64,000 nt of DNA from Lachnospiraceae bacterium (GTDB taxonomy: Bacteria > Bacillota > Clostridia > Lachnospirales > Lachnospiraceae), in assembly GCA_017938145.1 (NCBI GenBank), contig JAGBCB010000021.1, positions 1-64,000 of the forward strand, given 5' to 3'. Positions 41,612 to 52,432 of the stretch are shown in pieces. The notes under the pieces were generated by a model, which saw only the letters and a list, made by a program, of their open reading frames with translations, was not told the origin of the DNA and ran no database searches. The translations under genes and the position numbers were made by a program. Each line of letters starts with the position of its first letter. Positions within the stretch are counted from its first letter, which is position 1.

Positions 41612-43489
41612 TCAATGATGAAAAAAATCATACACTGCCTGGGCTGCGCGGACATTCATGCTCGGAAGTTTTGCCAGTTCTTCCACTTCCGCCTGTTTCA
41701 GGGCTTCCAAAGAACCATAATGCTTCATGAGCGTTCTTCTGCGGGCACCACCCACTCCCGGAATATCATCCAGAATGGAATGGGTCTGGGCCTTTCCTCT
41801 GAGAGAACGGTGATACTCAATGGCGAAACGGTGGGTCTCATCCTGAATTCGCGTAATCAGATGGAAACCTTCGCTCCTGGTATCAATCGGTATTTCTATA
41901 TTATTATAGTACAAACCTCTGGTTCTATGATTATCATCTTTCACCATACCGCAAACTGGAATGGATAACCGTTGCTCGGCAAGTACCTCCAAGGCAATAT
42001 TTACCTGACCTCTGCCACCATCCATTAAAATTAAATCCGGAAGTCTGGTGAAGCTTCCCATGTCTTTGATATCTTCACCGGAAGTTTCCTCATAGTTTTC
42101 CTTTAATTCTTCCAGTTCCCTCTTGGCATGTTCAAAACGTCTGGTTAATACTTCCTTCATGCTGGCATAATCATCCGGACCATCAATGGTTCTGGTTTTG
42201 AATTTGCGGTAATCCGCTTTCTTTGGTTTGCCGCCTTCAAACACCACCATGGAAGCAACGTTTTCAAAACCGCTGGTATTGGAAATATCAAATGCCTCAA
42301 TACGGTTCAAATTATCCATATCCAACCAACCGGCAATTTCTTTTAAGGCACCCTTGGTCTTTTTTTCCTGCTCGGCAATGCGTTCCGAGTCCTTTTGCAA
42401 AACAAAGGAAGCATTCTTTTCTGCCAATTCCACCAAACGCTCCTTAGAGCCTTTTTTCGGAATGACAATACGGACTTTTCTGCCACGTCGCGCTGTCAGC
42501 CAGTTTTCCAGAAGCTCCTGGTCATCCGTTTCATTCGACAGCAGTAGTTCTTTAGGAATATGCGGTGTTCCGGAATAAAACTGTTTGATAAAATTAGCCA
42601 TAACCGTACTTCTGTCTTCGTTTTCTACACCTGTAAGATAGAAGTGTTCCCGGCCTACCATTTTACCGCCACGGACAAAGAAAACCTGAGCTACCGCCTC
42701 ATCGCCGGCTGTAGCAAATGCAATAATATCACGCTCCACATTCATATCGTCATCTGCCTTTTGCTTTTCAGCCAAACGCTTGACGCTAAGCAGCAAATCA
42801 CGGTATTCCGCTGCTTTTTCAAACTCCATTTCTTCGGAGAATTTCATCATCTGCTGCTCCAAGCGCTTGGTAATCAGGGCATAATTACCGTTTAAGAACT
42901 CCTCTACCTGACCAATATTTTCCTTATATTCTTCTTTGGAAATATAACCTTGGCAGGGAGCCTTGCACTGGCCCATATGGTAATACAGGCAAGGCCGCTC
43001 TTTTCCCATATCTCTTGGTAACACCTTATTACAACTGCGTACAAAATATGTTTTCTTTAACAGATCAATGGAATCATGCACCGCCTGACCGCTGGTGTAA
43101 GGTCCAAAGTACTTTGCTTTGTCTTTTTTTCTCTCTCTGGCCAGCATAATACGCGGATAATCCTCATTTGCCGTTAAGCGGATATAGGGATAATGCTTGT
43201 CATCCTTCAACATGGTGTTGTATTTTGGCTGATGCTCCTTAATCAGATTGCACTCTAAAATCAGTGCCTCCATTTCGGAGTCCACCACAATGTACTCAAA
43301 CCAGGCAATCTGCTCCACCATACGCTGAATCTTTGGTGACTTACCACGGCTGCTCTGAAAATACTGTCGTACCCGGTTCTTTAACACCACTGCTTTGCCG
43401 ACATATATAATTGTATCATTTTTGTCATGCATGAGATAAACTCCCGGTTTATCCGGGAGTTTACGCAATTCTTCTTCAATATTAAACAT
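41612..43489 (-). CDS. uvrC: excinuclease ABC subunit UvrC
   Basis: UvrC makes both incisions in nucleotide excision repair. The 625 residues hold the GIY-YIG nuclease ([20 protein letters not shown]), a UVR motif region ([20 protein letters not shown]), the RNase-H-like nuclease ([20 protein letters not shown], with [18 protein letters not shown]) and C-terminal HhH ([20 protein letters not shown]). The start at 43489 overlaps the ftsH stop by eight bases and follows GAGG. Confidence 0.96.
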   Translation of the reverse strand: MFNIEEELRKLPDKPGVYLMHDKNDTIIYVGKAVVLKNRVRQYFQSSRGKSPKIQRMVEQIAWFEYIVVDSEMEALILECNLIKEHQPKYNTMLKDDKHYPYIRLTANEDYPRIMLARERKKDKAKYFGPYTSGQAVHDSIDLLKKTYFVRSCNKVLPRDMGKERPCLYYHMGQCKAPCQGYISKEEYKENIGQVEEFLNGNYALITKRLEQQMMKFSEEMEFEKAAEYRDLLLSVKRLAEKQKADDDMNVERDIIAFATAGDEAVAQVFFVRGGKMVGREHFYLTGVENEDRSTVMANFIKQFYSGTPHIPKELLLSNETDDQELLENWLTARRGRKVRIVIPKKGSKERLVELAEKNASFVLQKDSERIAEQEKKTKGALKEIAGWLDMDNLNRIEAFDISNTSGFENVASMVVFEGGKPKKADYRKFKTRTIDGPDDYASMKEVLTRRFEHAKRELEELKENYEETSGEDIKDMGSFTRLPDLILMDGGRGQVNIALEVLAEQRLSIPVCGMVKDDNHRTRGLYYNNIEIPIDTRSEGFHLITRIQDETHRFAIEYHRSLRGKAQTHSILDDIPGVGGARRRTLMKHYGSLEALKQAEVEELAKLPSMNVRAAQAVYDFFHH

Positions 43490-45560
43490 TGTTTTCCTCG
43501 TTTGAAGTTTCTCCGGCGATGATAATCTGCTCATCAATCAGAACATCAATTTTCGGCTTTGCCGCTGTTTCTGTTGCCGTTTCAGTTTCCGCTGTTTCCG
43601 CTGTTTCACCATCCGCAACTTCTTCTGTCTTCACATCTTTACCGGTTACACGGTTATAAATTTCCACAAACTCCTTGCCGGTGATGCTTTCCTTTTCACA
43701 CAGGAACTCTGCAATTTCCTTTAATACATGCTGATTTTCAAGAAGCAGTTCTTTTGCCTGCTTGTAGCAGTCCTTCATCAAAGCACGGAGTTCTCTGTCT
43801 ACCTCTGCCGCAGTCTCATCACCGCACTGCATTACCACTCTTCCGTCCAGATACTGGTTTTCTACGGTTTCCAAGCCCACCATACCGAAGGTATCGGACA
43901 TACCGTAACGGGTAATCATGGCTCTGGCAATACGGGTTGCCTGCTCAATATCATTGGCTGCACCGGTGGTAATCTGACCGAAGAAAATTTCTTCGGATGC
44001 ACGTCCGGCACAGAACGTAACGATTCTTGTAATCATCTCATCTTTGGTCATGAGATACTTTTCTTCTTCCGGAGCCTGTAACACATAGCCCAAGGACCCC
44101 ATGGTACGTGGTACAATGGTGATTTTTTGCACCGGCTCGGAGGATTCCTTCTTTAACATACTAATCATGGCGTGGCCAACTTCATGATAAGCAACCACGC
44201 GTTTTTCTTCCTTACTTAAAATGCGGTCCTTCTTTTCCTTACCCGCAATAACCACTTCCACAGATTCAAATAAATCTTCCTGGGTTACATACTTTCTGCC
44301 GCATTTTACTGCCAGAATAGCAGCTTCATTAATCATATTGGCAAGATCGGAGCCCACTGCACCGGAGGTCGCCAGAGCAATTGCCTCTAAATCTACGGAA
44401 TCATGTAACAGCACGTTCTTTGCATGAACCTTTAATACTTCCAAACGACCCTTTAAATCAGGCTTATCCACAATCACACGGCGGTCAAAACGTCCCGGAC
44501 GAAGCAGGGCTTTATCTAAAACTTCCGGACGGTTGGTTGCCGCCAAAATAACGATACCCTTGGAGGTATCGAAACCATCCATTTCCGCCAGCAGCTGGTT
44601 TAAGGTCTGCTCACGTTCATCATTACCGCCATAGCGGGAATCTCTGCTCTTACCGATGGCATCAATTTCATCGATGAAAATAATACATGGTGCCATAGCC
44701 TGGGCCTGCTTAAACAAGTCGCGGACACGGGAAGCACCTACACCCACGTACATTTCCACAAAGTCAGAACCGGACAAGGAGAAGAACGGAACCTTTGCTT
44801 CACCGGCAACAGCCTTCGCAAGCAGGGTTTTACCGGTACCCGGAGGGCCCACAAGCAGAGCACCTTTTGGCAGTTTCGCACCGATTTCCGCATACTTTTG
44901 CGGATTGTGCAGGAAGTCTACCAGTTCGCGGATGGAATCTTTTGCTTCTTCCTGACCTGCCACATCCTTGAAAGTAACACCGGTTTCTTTTTCCACATAA
45001 ACCTTGGCGGTACTCTTTCCTACGCCCATCATGCCGCCGGCCTTGCCCATCATACGGGATAAGGAAAAGGACAGTAAAATAAACATAAGCAACGGGAAGC
45101 CGATGTTTATCAAAAGGCTTAAAATAACGGAGGAAGTATCCTCCACAATACGGATATACTGTACACCTGCATCCGCCAGACGCTGTTGCAAAAGATTTCC
45201 GTCTTCCAGCAAACCGGTATAATAGGTAAATGTCATACCAAACATGCCACTATTTTCATACGGCTGATTCTTCGGATAAATCACCAGCATACCGCTGTCT
45301 GCATTTACCTCGACCCGTTCAATTTTGTCTTCTTCCAGGTACTGGATAAACTCATTGTAGGTAATTTCTTCCGTGGACTTGCTTTCCATATCATTCATGA
45401 CCCACATAAAACCAATAATCATGATTAAGGCTGTCGCCATGGAAATCAGCAAAGATACACGATTCGTGTTTTTCTTATCATCTTTTTTATTTCCGTTATT
45501 ACCGCCGGAATTATTCTGACCGTTTTGATTATTCATAAAATTACGATTGTCGTCACCCAT
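43482..45560 (-). CDS. ftsH: ATP-dependent zinc metalloprotease FtsH
   Basis: A 692-residue membrane protease that degrades membrane and short-lived proteins. The N-terminus is Asn/Gly-rich and cytosolic, then a membrane helix, an extracytoplasmic FtsH domain ([20 protein letters not shown]) and a second helix. The AAA domain has [29 protein letters not shown] and the arginine-finger region [20 protein letters not shown]. The zinc site is HEVGH (usual HEAGH). The C-terminus has an acidic and Thr-rich tail. The start at 45560 follows GGAGG. Confidence 0.96.
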   Translation of the reverse strand: MGDDNRNFMNNQNGQNNSGGNNGNKKDDKKNTNRVSLLISMATALIMIIGFMWVMNDMESKSTEEITYNEFIQYLEEDKIERVEVNADSGMLVIYPKNQPYENSGMFGMTFTYYTGLLEDGNLLQQRLADAGVQYIRIVEDTSSVILSLLINIGFPLLMFILLSFSLSRMMGKAGGMMGVGKSTAKVYVEKETGVTFKDVAGQEEAKDSIRELVDFLHNPQKYAEIGAKLPKGALLVGPPGTGKTLLAKAVAGEAKVPFFSLSGSDFVEMYVGVGASRVRDLFKQAQAMAPCIIFIDEIDAIGKSRDSRYGGNDEREQTLNQLLAEMDGFDTSKGIVILAATNRPEVLDKALLRPGRFDRRVIVDKPDLKGRLEVLKVHAKNVLLHDSVDLEAIALATSGAVGSDLANMINEAAILAVKCGRKYVTQEDLFESVEVVIAGKEKKDRILSKEEKRVVAYHEVGHAMISMLKKESSEPVQKITIVPRTMGSLGYVLQAPEEEKYLMTKDEMITRIVTFCAGRASEEIFFGQITTGAANDIEQATRIARAMITRYGMSDTFGMVGLETVENQYLDGRVVMQCGDETAAEVDRELRALMKDCYKQAKELLLENQHVLKEIAEFLCEKESITGKEFVEIYNRVTGKDVKTEEVADGETAETAETETATETAAKPKIDVLIDEQIIIAGETSNEENNV

Positions 45561-45631
45561 TTTTTCCTCCAACTTGTTTCTTTCTATAGTATTTTCGGTT
45601 TTGCGCCGAATTATATTCTTTCGCATAATGT

Positions 45632-45661
45632 ATTATACTGGGAAGTTCTTTGGAAAATCAA
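45632..45661 (-). promoter_or_regulatory. candidate ftsH promoter
   Basis: Minus-strand TTGATT (45656-45661), an 18-base spacer and TATAAT (45632-45637). A small TTCGG/CCGAA hairpin lies in the leader between the promoter and the ribosome site. Confidence 0.45.
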
Positions 45662-45712
45662 TAGATTCCGTTGAAAATTTAAGTATTTTTCACAATTTTT
45701 TCGTTTCAAACA

Positions 45713-45754
45713 ATAAAAAAGCCCTTCTGAACCGGAAAATCCGGAACAGAAGGG
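45713..45754 (-). terminator. terminator of the flaG-fliD operon
   Basis: Minus-strand stem CCCTTCTGTTCCGG/CCGGTTCAGAAGGG (45741-45754 with 45722-45735) followed by CTTTTTT. It ends the flagellar cap run and separates it from ftsH. Confidence 0.92.
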
Positions 45755-45763
45755 GAAAACGAT

Positions 45764-46657
45764 TCATCTTCTTAACGAGAACATGGCACTTCCTGCCTGA
45801 ACGGATGGCATATGCAGACAAACCGCTTCTGTATCTGCCAAATTTTCTACTCTGTTGTGCCACGCAGCACCGTCTTCATCATAACAAATAGAAATATTAT
45901 CATTCTCCAAAAGTTTTTTCAACGGAGAAAATGCACAGGCAAGCTTAAGTATCTGACCGTCACTTTCATAAACCGCAATTTTTGCATCCGGCTTCTGCTT
46001 TGCAAGTTCTGCCACATGGTATCCCATGCCAAAGCCCTTCACGAGATAAGTTTCTGCCTCCTGTCTTGCAAAGCTTCTGGCTACCAGGAATGCCTCCAGT
46101 CCCACCTTATGGTTGGAGTGTAAATATACCGAACCTCTGTCCGTAGCCACCGCCACTGTCATTAAACCGCAGGAGGTTACCTCCACTCGATATCCTTTCT
46201 CCAACAGTTCTTCCGGATTCAGAGGTGCTTCAAACAGTTTTTCCGGCTGCTTTGTTCCACCCGCTGCCAATTTCTTACTCATGGCTTCGCACTGTTCCAT
46301 ATACATAGTTTCGAAAAAGAAAGCATAATCCTCTTTCTTCATAATCAGTTCCTGCACATTACAAAGCAGTGTACACAGTTGTAATTCCAACAAATCGGCA
46401 AGCAGTACATAGTCCTCCGCCTTACTGGCTTCCACAATTCCCTCCAGCATTTCCATAAGAGAGTCTGTGGATACCAGTTCAAAGTACTCATTTTCCGACA
46501 ACAGGCCATCAATTACATGACGCATTTTATCTGAAACCTCCGGCATAAACTCCAATGCCTTCGGATAATCCTGCTCCCGGAAATACACAATTGCCTTATC
46601 TACAATTTCCAGCAGCTCCACATTGGTCTGGAATAAAGTTTTTACTTGTGGTGTCAT
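45764..46657 (-). CDS. Maf-like (motility-associated) N-terminal-type protein, function unknown
   Basis: A 297-residue protein. The first 130 residues are helical; the second half includes VTSCGLMTVAVATDRGSVYLHS and EAETYLVKGFGMGYHVAELA, with a nucleotide-binding-like GFGMGYH and the acidic VYESDGQILKLA that resemble the N-terminal part of Maf proteins that place sugars on flagellin. The larger C-terminal catalytic half of Maf is not present. The start has AGGAGG nine bases upstream and lies within the end of the glycosyltransferase gene, a 62-base overlap in another frame. The family link is tentative. Confidence 0.55.
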   Translation of the reverse strand: MTPQVKTLFQTNVELLEIVDKAIVYFREQDYPKALEFMPEVSDKMRHVIDGLLSENEYFELVSTDSLMEMLEGIVEASKAEDYVLLADLLELQLCTLLCNVQELIMKKEDYAFFFETMYMEQCEAMSKKLAAGGTKQPEKLFEAPLNPEELLEKGYRVEVTSCGLMTVAVATDRGSVYLHSNHKVGLEAFLVARSFARQEAETYLVKGFGMGYHVAELAKQKPDAKIAVYESDGQILKLACAFSPLKKLLENDNISICYDEDGAAWHNRVENLADTEAVCLHMPSVQAGSAMFSLRR

Positions 46658-47615
46658 CTCCTTTTACCTCCTGTGCACGGCCAAGTGCCGCCTCACCGCC
46701 GTAGGAAATGCAGACATAACATTCTGCCTCCAGGGCTGCTTTTTTATACCAAAATGCTGCTTCCTCCGCCAAGCCTGCAGTTTCATAATACTCGCCCAGC
46801 AAAAATAAAAGTTCTGCCGGTGATACTGCTGCCGTTGCCAGCTCAGTTAATGCAAAGGAGAGCAACTGCTCATAGTTCTTTTGTAATGCCATTTCTTTTG
46901 CCAGCACACAAATAGCTTCCGCTCTGGCATCCGCGGATATCTCCGTCTGTTCCAAACGCTTTTTAAACCAAGGAACCGCCGCTTCAAAATCGGAAACTGT
47001 TCCGGAAATAAATAATTCCTTTGCATACATGCTGTACAAACGCTCCGATAACCGGCCGTTCTTATTCAGTTCTCTTTGGAAAGCATCAAAATCCCTGCCG
47101 GAATGAAGGTTCTGCGGACGATGCTGTATTTCAATATCACTGCTGTACACCAGTGGATTTAGTGCCACCGTCTCATGAATCGGATCAATCCACCGGAATT
47201 CACGGAGACGCTTAAAAAGCTTTGGTCTCGGCTCACTGGTGTAATTATACACCATGTTGCAATCCTCCGGATTGACATATATCATTTCAACGATTTCTAT
47301 TTCCGGAAGAAGAGCCTGCTTCAATTGCAGGAACTTCTCCCGGTCTTTTTCTTCTAACACTTCATCGGCATCAGCGGAATAAATGTAGTCACAGGTTGCT
47401 TTTGAAAAGGCAAAATTTCTTGCTGCCGCAAAATCATAAATCCAGGTGAAATCATAGATTCTACTTGTGTAGAGTGCTGCAATTTCCTTGGTGCGGTCCG
47501 TGGACCCGGTATCCACAATAACGATTTCATCAGCAATTCCCTGTAAGGAATCTAAACATCTGGCAAGGACTGCTTCTTCATTTTTTACTATCATACAAAC
47601 ACTGATACTAGCCAT
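46596..47615 (-). CDS. family 2 glycosyltransferase with helical repeat C-terminus
   Basis: A 339-residue GT2 enzyme: SVCMIVKNEEAVLARCLDSL, VIVDTGSTDRTKEIAA, and the DxD site in IYSADADEVLEE. Residues 200-310 are TPR-like helices (LLFLLGEYYETAGLAEEAAF). Such fused GT2-TPR proteins are common next to flagellar and surface-polysaccharide genes. Its position at the end of the flagellar cap operon suggests it glycosylates flagellin or the secreted protein upstream; this is inference. Its end overlaps the Maf-like gene by 62 bases. Confidence 0.88.
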   Translation of the reverse strand: MASISVCMIVKNEEAVLARCLDSLQGIADEIVIVDTGSTDRTKEIAALYTSRIYDFTWIYDFAAARNFAFSKATCDYIYSADADEVLEEKDREKFLQLKQALLPEIEIVEMIYVNPEDCNMVYNYTSEPRPKLFKRLREFRWIDPIHETVALNPLVYSSDIEIQHRPQNLHSGRDFDAFQRELNKNGRLSERLYSMYAKELFISGTVSDFEAAVPWFKKRLEQTEISADARAEAICVLAKEMALQKNYEQLLSFALTELATAAVSPAELLFLLGEYYETAGLAEEAAFWYKKAALEAECYVCISYGGEAALGRAQEVKGDDTTSKNFIPDQCGAAGNCR

Positions 47616-47635
47616 ACTTTACTCCGCGCTATTCC

Positions 47636-49390
47636 TTAATTTTCTTCCGGCTTGCTCTCCTCTTTAGGTGCTACATATGCCACCGGACCCTCCGGATCGG
47701 TTTCCATTACGATTTCCTTGGTAGTGACACCAACCGTTACCCTGTTGGTAATAACAACTCTTACATACTGGCTAGCGTCATCATTGGTTAACTCATAGGT
47801 TGGGTTTGTTGCCCCCGGAATATCGGTCCATTCCGGTGTTTCTGCCTTAATATTGGCACAACGTTGCCACTGGAAGGTTAGTCCGTCATAGGTACCGTCT
47901 GTCTTCTTTTCAAAGTTCGTACTTACTACTGCTTCTATTGTTTCTCCGGCTGCCCTCTTACCAGGAGCAATGCCTGCATAGGTAAGCTCGTTATATGCCA
48001 TCGGACCGTAAATACGGTATGTGGATGGAAGCTGTCCGTCTTCTGCTGCGATACGATATACCAGATAAGAGTCCTTTGGCACCTTCTTATTGGAAATCTT
48101 CAGCATCTTTCCCGGCTTAATACTGGTCCACTTCATATTGGCCAGATTGATGTCATCCTGGGAATCCCCGATTTTTTCCCATTCTTCCGGTGTAATGACA
48201 CCCACCTGATACTTCAACTCGGTTGTATTATTTACAACAATGCCGCCGGTATTCGTCTTGGAAGCTCCATAAGAAAATTCTAACGCACCTTCCTCTGCAA
48301 TTGCCATATTTTCCGGTGCATATGGAATAATTACTTCGGCAATCTTGGATGCCGCCTTACGATCGGTTCCGATTTCACGTACATAAAGTACAATGCCTTC
48401 CTCCGTAAGTTCAAATACCTGGCCGTTTGCATTAAAATCTTCCAGGTTATCCCGATTCATCGGAGTATTCATTGTAAAGCCATCAGCCTGTGTTTTCAGT
48501 ACTTCCTGCATGATTAAAGTGGTCAGGCGTTTATTTGTATAAATCTTTTCGATGGCCGCCTCACGGATATCTTCTTCCACCAAATACTCTTCAGAACCAA
48601 ACTTTTTATTATATTCCGGAATCATAATCCAGTTTTCTTTGTCAAAGGAAAACTCCATTCCGTTTTTAATTCCGAGTGTCATTGTGTTCGGATTAACTAA
48701 AATCGCAGGAGCAGACAATAACTTGGAAACAGAAATTTTTGCTGTGGAACTGGCTCTTGCAGGACCGTCATTGTCGGCTACCACGCGGAATTCCAATCCG
48801 ATACCGCGAATGTTCATTTCGCGCAAATCCAGTTCATCATAGTCTCTCCAGACGCCGTCGTCTCCCTTACGCCACTGAATGTTTTCCAACTCAAAGTAAG
48901 ACTTATCCCGTCCGTTTTCTTCTATGGCAAAAAGGAAATAACCGGTATCTTCAGAAAAGTTTTCATAATCCGCATAAATCCGCTTCCACTCTTCTGCCTC
49001 GGTAATATCTGTGGTAAGCAGCGTTCCGGTAAATTCTACGCTAAAATCTTCTTCCCAGGTAATATCTACAGAAATTACCTCTTTATTGACATCACCGCAT
49101 AGGTATAACCGCACGGTTTTATTGGATGCAATCCAGGAAATATCAAAGGAAGCTTTTCCCTCTCTTACTTCACATTCATCCCACTTTGACACGTCCTTGT
49201 TATATACTTCTGTAAAATAAATTATTTCATCGGTATCGGAAAAAACCGTTACCGTTTCATTCACGTAATCCACAATTACCGAGTCAGAATCAATCGCCCC
49301 TGCAGATACGGTAAACTGCATGGCACCGATTACAGCTAAGCCCAACAGCAATACAAATACTATCAGTTTTTCTTTTATATTTTTCTTCAT
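47636..49390 (-). CDS. secreted multi-domain protein of the flagellar operon, function unknown
   Basis: A 584-residue protein with a signal peptide (residues about 1-31, KEKLIVFVLLLGLAVIGAMQ then VSAGA). The rest is beta-rich and acidic with repeated Ig-like or bacterial-surface-like segments, for instance LTFQWQRCANIKAETPEWTD and TNPTYELTNDDASQYVRVVI near the C-terminus, a pattern typical of Ig-like surface modules. No catalytic motif or cell-wall anchor is seen. The start at 49390 follows GGAGG by five bases. It follows a FliT-like gene within the flagellar operon and precedes the glycosyltransferase. Confidence 0.7.
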   Translation of the reverse strand: MKKNIKEKLIVFVLLLGLAVIGAMQFTVSAGAIDSDSVIVDYVNETVTVFSDTDEIIYFTEVYNKDVSKWDECEVREGKASFDISWIASNKTVRLYLCGDVNKEVISVDITWEEDFSVEFTGTLLTTDITEAEEWKRIYADYENFSEDTGYFLFAIEENGRDKSYFELENIQWRKGDDGVWRDYDELDLREMNIRGIGLEFRVVADNDGPARASSTAKISVSKLLSAPAILVNPNTMTLGIKNGMEFSFDKENWIMIPEYNKKFGSEEYLVEEDIREAAIEKIYTNKRLTTLIMQEVLKTQADGFTMNTPMNRDNLEDFNANGQVFELTEEGIVLYVREIGTDRKAASKIAEVIIPYAPENMAIAEEGALEFSYGASKTNTGGIVVNNTTELKYQVGVITPEEWEKIGDSQDDINLANMKWTSIKPGKMLKISNKKVPKDSYLVYRIAAEDGQLPSTYRIYGPMAYNELTYAGIAPGKRAAGETIEAVVSTNFEKKTDGTYDGLTFQWQRCANIKAETPEWTDIPGATNPTYELTNDDASQYVRVVITNRVTVGVTTKEIVMETDPEGPVAYVAPKEESKPEEN

Positions 49391-49411
49391 CTTGGCCTCC
49401 ATTCCGAACTT

Positions 49412-49900
49412 CTACTTTTTCTGATCCATAAAGTAAGAAGCGCCTGTCTGCATTCCAATCATGTTTTTATAATACTTGTCTGCGGTCTGCTTGCTGACCT
49501 TAAACTGCCGGATATTCTGACGTTTTCCCTGTAAGTTTGCTTCCAGGGCTGTCTTGTTTTTTTCCTCCAGTGCAGAAAGCTTTACTCCCAAATCGGTAAC
49601 TCTGGTAATTAAGCTCTGCATTTCTATAATCTGGTCTTTATATTCATCTTTATTATTTTTCATTTCTTCAGCCACTCTATTATAAATAGCCTGGAATCCG
49701 TTGTCTGCTTCTTCAATTTTAAGAAGGTGTCCCCGCTTTTTTGCAATAAGCTCTGTGAATTCCTCCTCAATAAACTCTTCCCCTTTTAAAAGCTGCTCCT
49801 GCGCGGTTGTTAATTCCAAGAGTGATGCTAAATGATTTTCTTTTTTTCCCAGGATATCTAACATCATTCTGATGTATGTAATTCCCTTTGTTTCTGCCAT
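49412..49900 (-). CDS. FliT-like flagellar coiled-coil protein
   Basis: A 162-residue, largely helical and charged protein with coiled-coil heptads (EFTELIAKKRGHLLKIEEAD, KLSALEEKNKTALEANLQGK). It directly follows fliS in the order fliD-fliS-fliT known from Bacillus, so it is likely a FliT-type export chaperone for FliD. Sequence alone is too low-complexity to prove this; FlgN-like identity is an alternative, but a FlgN is present elsewhere. Confidence 0.6.
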   Translation of the reverse strand: MAETKGITYIRMMLDILGKKENHLASLLELTTAQEQLLKGEEFIEEEFTELIAKKRGHLLKIEEADNGFQAIYNRVAEEMKNNKDEYKDQIIEMQSLITRVTDLGVKLSALEEKNKTALEANLQGKRQNIRQFKVSKQTADKYYKNMIGMQTGASYFMDQKK

Positions 49901-49985
49901 AAAAACCGCCTCTCTTTTCTTTCTCCTGTATGCAAGGCAGGGCTGCCGCAGTTTTCTGCAGCAGCCCGCTTTGGATACTTTGTGA

Positions 49986-50369
49986 CTAACGTACGTACAT
50001 ATGATTCTGCTTCATAATCTCTTTCCAGAGGTCTCTCATTTCACGAACCTGGTCGAGTGCCTGATTTAACATTTCAGGATCTTTCTTAATGTTAGCCTGT
50101 ACCAGCAGATTGCTGATATACTCATAAACCACATCAAAATCCTTTGCTGTCGGATATTTAAAATCCAGTGTGGCACGAAGCTCTGTAATAATGTTCTGTA
50201 CTTTAATAATGTTATTGTTTACTTTTTCGTAATCCTTAGTTTCAAAACCAAGAAGACCGATATTACAGAACTTAATGGCTCCTTCATATAACATTAAAGT
50301 GAGTTCTGCAGGAGATGCGGTGTTAACCTTTGTTCCCTGATAAAGCGTTGCAGCATTTGTATAAGCCAT
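49986..50369 (-). CDS. fliS: flagellar secretion chaperone FliS
   Basis: A 127-residue four-helix chaperone that binds flagellin before export. The family motif is visible: YTNAATLYQGTKVNTASPAE then LTLMLYEGAIKFCN, and later DVVYEYISNLLVQANIKKD. The start at 50369 has GGAGGT seven bases upstream. It follows fliD by 29 bases. Flagellin itself is not in the window. Confidence 0.95.
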   Translation of the reverse strand: MAYTNAATLYQGTKVNTASPAELTLMLYEGAIKFCNIGLLGFETKDYEKVNNNIIKVQNIITELRATLDFKYPTAKDFDVVYEYISNLLVQANIKKDPEMLNQALDQVREMRDLWKEIMKQNHMYVR

Positions 50370-50398
50370 GTTATGTACCTCCAAAACCTATTCTGTAA

Positions 50399-52432
50399 TT
50401 ATTGTTGTACTGTCTGTCCTAATAAAGATGCCAGAGAATTCTGCTGGCTCTGCAGTTTACTCAATGCTGTTTCCATTGCTGTAAACTGTTTGTAATATTT
50501 ATCTTCTAAGTCCTTAATTCTTTCTTCCATAGTGTCTAAGTCTTCTTCATAATCCTTTAATAAGGAGTTATACTGCTTATCATTATAGAAGGTTAATGCG
50601 CTGCTGACTTCTGTCTTTGCGCATTTTTCAGTCATGGTGTCATATAATTTTCCGAATACGCTGGTCAAAGTATTCATTACCTGATCAGGATCTTCTTCCA
50701 ATGCCTTCTTTAAACGATCTGCATAGGTTGCATAAGTTGCATCATCCTCGTCGCCGTAAATATGAAGCTTACCGTTTTCGGTATAGTTACCGGTTACAAT
50801 ACCGAAGGAAGATAAGGAAAATGTCTTGCCGGTTTCTTCATCGGTATAAGAAGAAGCCAGTGCGGTTCTCATACCGGAAAGCAGGGAACCGAGAGTATTG
50901 TCACGACGTAACAGGGAACTCTTAATTTTATCTTCCCAGTTCTTGATTTCTTCTTCGGACATTGCTTCTTTCTGTTCGTCAGTTAACGGATCGTAACCTC
51001 TTGCAGAGTCTGCAGTATAGAGCTTGTTCATTTCTTCGATTAACTTGTTGTATTCGGTTAATGCTTCTTTTACAAGCTCGTATGTGGAATCACTGTCCTT
51101 GCCAACAGTAATCTGTACGGATTCAAATGTATTTGGATCTTCCTTGCTTGCTGTTGTCTTGGAAAGATTAAAGGTAATACCGTTTACCGTAAAGTTATTG
51201 GAGGACTCGGTCATCTCTGCACCATCCAAAACAAATACTGCATCGGATGCTGCTATTTCGGTTCTGTCTGCGCCAAGACCCATTGCGTTGAGACTTCCGT
51301 TTGCTGCATCTGCTGCAATGTCGGTAGAACTCAAATTATTCATATGACCAAGAATATTATTCTCTATATTGGTAAGGGTAGTCTGGGATTCTGCTATCTT
51401 AGCTTCGATAGCAGCCTTTGTATCTGCATCGAAATCAGCTTCGCTGAGAGCCGCCCATTCTGCCTTTTCAGCATCCGTAAAATTAGCTTCGTCACCTTGG
51501 ATTACCTTGGTCAGGGTTCCTGCGCTGATTTTCGCATCCGGATAAGCCTTTGCGATTTCGTCTGCCATCTTCTTTGCACGGCTGTCTACTGCAAGACTCT
51601 TTATGTCGTACACTGCTTTTTCTAATTCGGTAGCCTTTGTTACATCGAATCCGCTTTCCCGAACCTTAGCCACTGCTGCATCAATACTTGCCGGATCATC
51701 TTTTGCTGCCTGGGCAAGAACTGCTTTGGCAGACTTATATAACGCTTTTTCCGAGTCGCTTAAATAATCCTCAGCCACACGCTTTGTAACTTCATCCATA
51801 CCAAGCACGCTCTTACCGCCAACAGTAATTTCAAATGCATTTTCGGAACCACTGTCCTGGGAGCTCAAGAAGAATCTCTGCTGGTTTGTATCGAAGTTGG
51901 CATTTAAGCCAGCCTTCTTACATGCATCTAAGAAATCTCCGATAGTACTGTCAGCTTCTATTGTAAACGTTTCTTCTTTCTTTCCTTTGATGGTAATGGC
52001 TGTACCTTCTGTCATACCCGCCATCTCGGTCAGCTTGGTATTCTTAGAATAGTTTGCTTTTTTTTCTACGCCGTTTTCATCCTCTACCATTAACTGTTTT
52101 CCGGTTATGTACTGGGAGCTTGCCAGTGCTTTCACCTGAAGGCTGTGGGTACCAACCGCTGCAGAAGAATTAGCAGTAGCGGTAGCAACGCTCTCATCGG
52201 AGCTCTTTGCGGTTCTTGTCATATAAGAACTCTGCAAACGAAGTTTAGATGCAAACTTTGTATAAAAAGAATAAATCTTTGTATTTAAGCCGGACCACGC
52301 TTCGGTTGTCCACTTGTTTAACGTAATTTTGTTTTCAACTTTTGTTGCCTTTAACTGTTGTCCTGATACCATCGCCTTTACGATGCTGTCGGTATCCAGA
52401 CCAGAAATCATACCGGATAATCCAATTCCCAT
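50399..52432 (-). CDS. fliD: flagellar hook-associated protein 2 (FliD, filament cap)
   Basis: A 677-residue cap protein. The conserved D0 ends are present: MGIGLSGMISGLDTDSIVKA at the start, and the C-terminal coiled coil EEDLDTMEERIKDLEDKYYK with AMETALSKLQSQQNSLASLL. The middle (about 150-430) is a large variable domain with an Ala/Asp-rich helical insertion (KAVLAQAAKDDPASIDAAVA), longer than in Bacillus FliD. It follows flaG in the operon whose promoter is at 53044-53070. Confidence 0.94.
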   Translation of the reverse strand: MGIGLSGMISGLDTDSIVKAMVSGQQLKATKVENKITLNKWTTEAWSGLNTKIYSFYTKFASKLRLQSSYMTRTAKSSDESVATATANSSAAVGTHSLQVKALASSQYITGKQLMVEDENGVEKKANYSKNTKLTEMAGMTEGTAITIKGKKEETFTIEADSTIGDFLDACKKAGLNANFDTNQQRFFLSSQDSGSENAFEITVGGKSVLGMDEVTKRVAEDYLSDSEKALYKSAKAVLAQAAKDDPASIDAAVAKVRESGFDVTKATELEKAVYDIKSLAVDSRAKKMADEIAKAYPDAKISAGTLTKVIQGDEANFTDAEKAEWAALSEADFDADTKAAIEAKIAESQTTLTNIENNILGHMNNLSSTDIAADAANGSLNAMGLGADRTEIAASDAVFVLDGAEMTESSNNFTVNGITFNLSKTTASKEDPNTFESVQITVGKDSDSTYELVKEALTEYNKLIEEMNKLYTADSARGYDPLTDEQKEAMSEEEIKNWEDKIKSSLLRRDNTLGSLLSGMRTALASSYTDEETGKTFSLSSFGIVTGNYTENGKLHIYGDEDDATYATYADRLKKALEEDPDQVMNTLTSVFGKLYDTMTEKCAKTEVSSALTFYNDKQYNSLLKDYEEDLDTMEERIKDLEDKYYKQFTAMETALSKLQSQQNSLASLLGQTVQQ

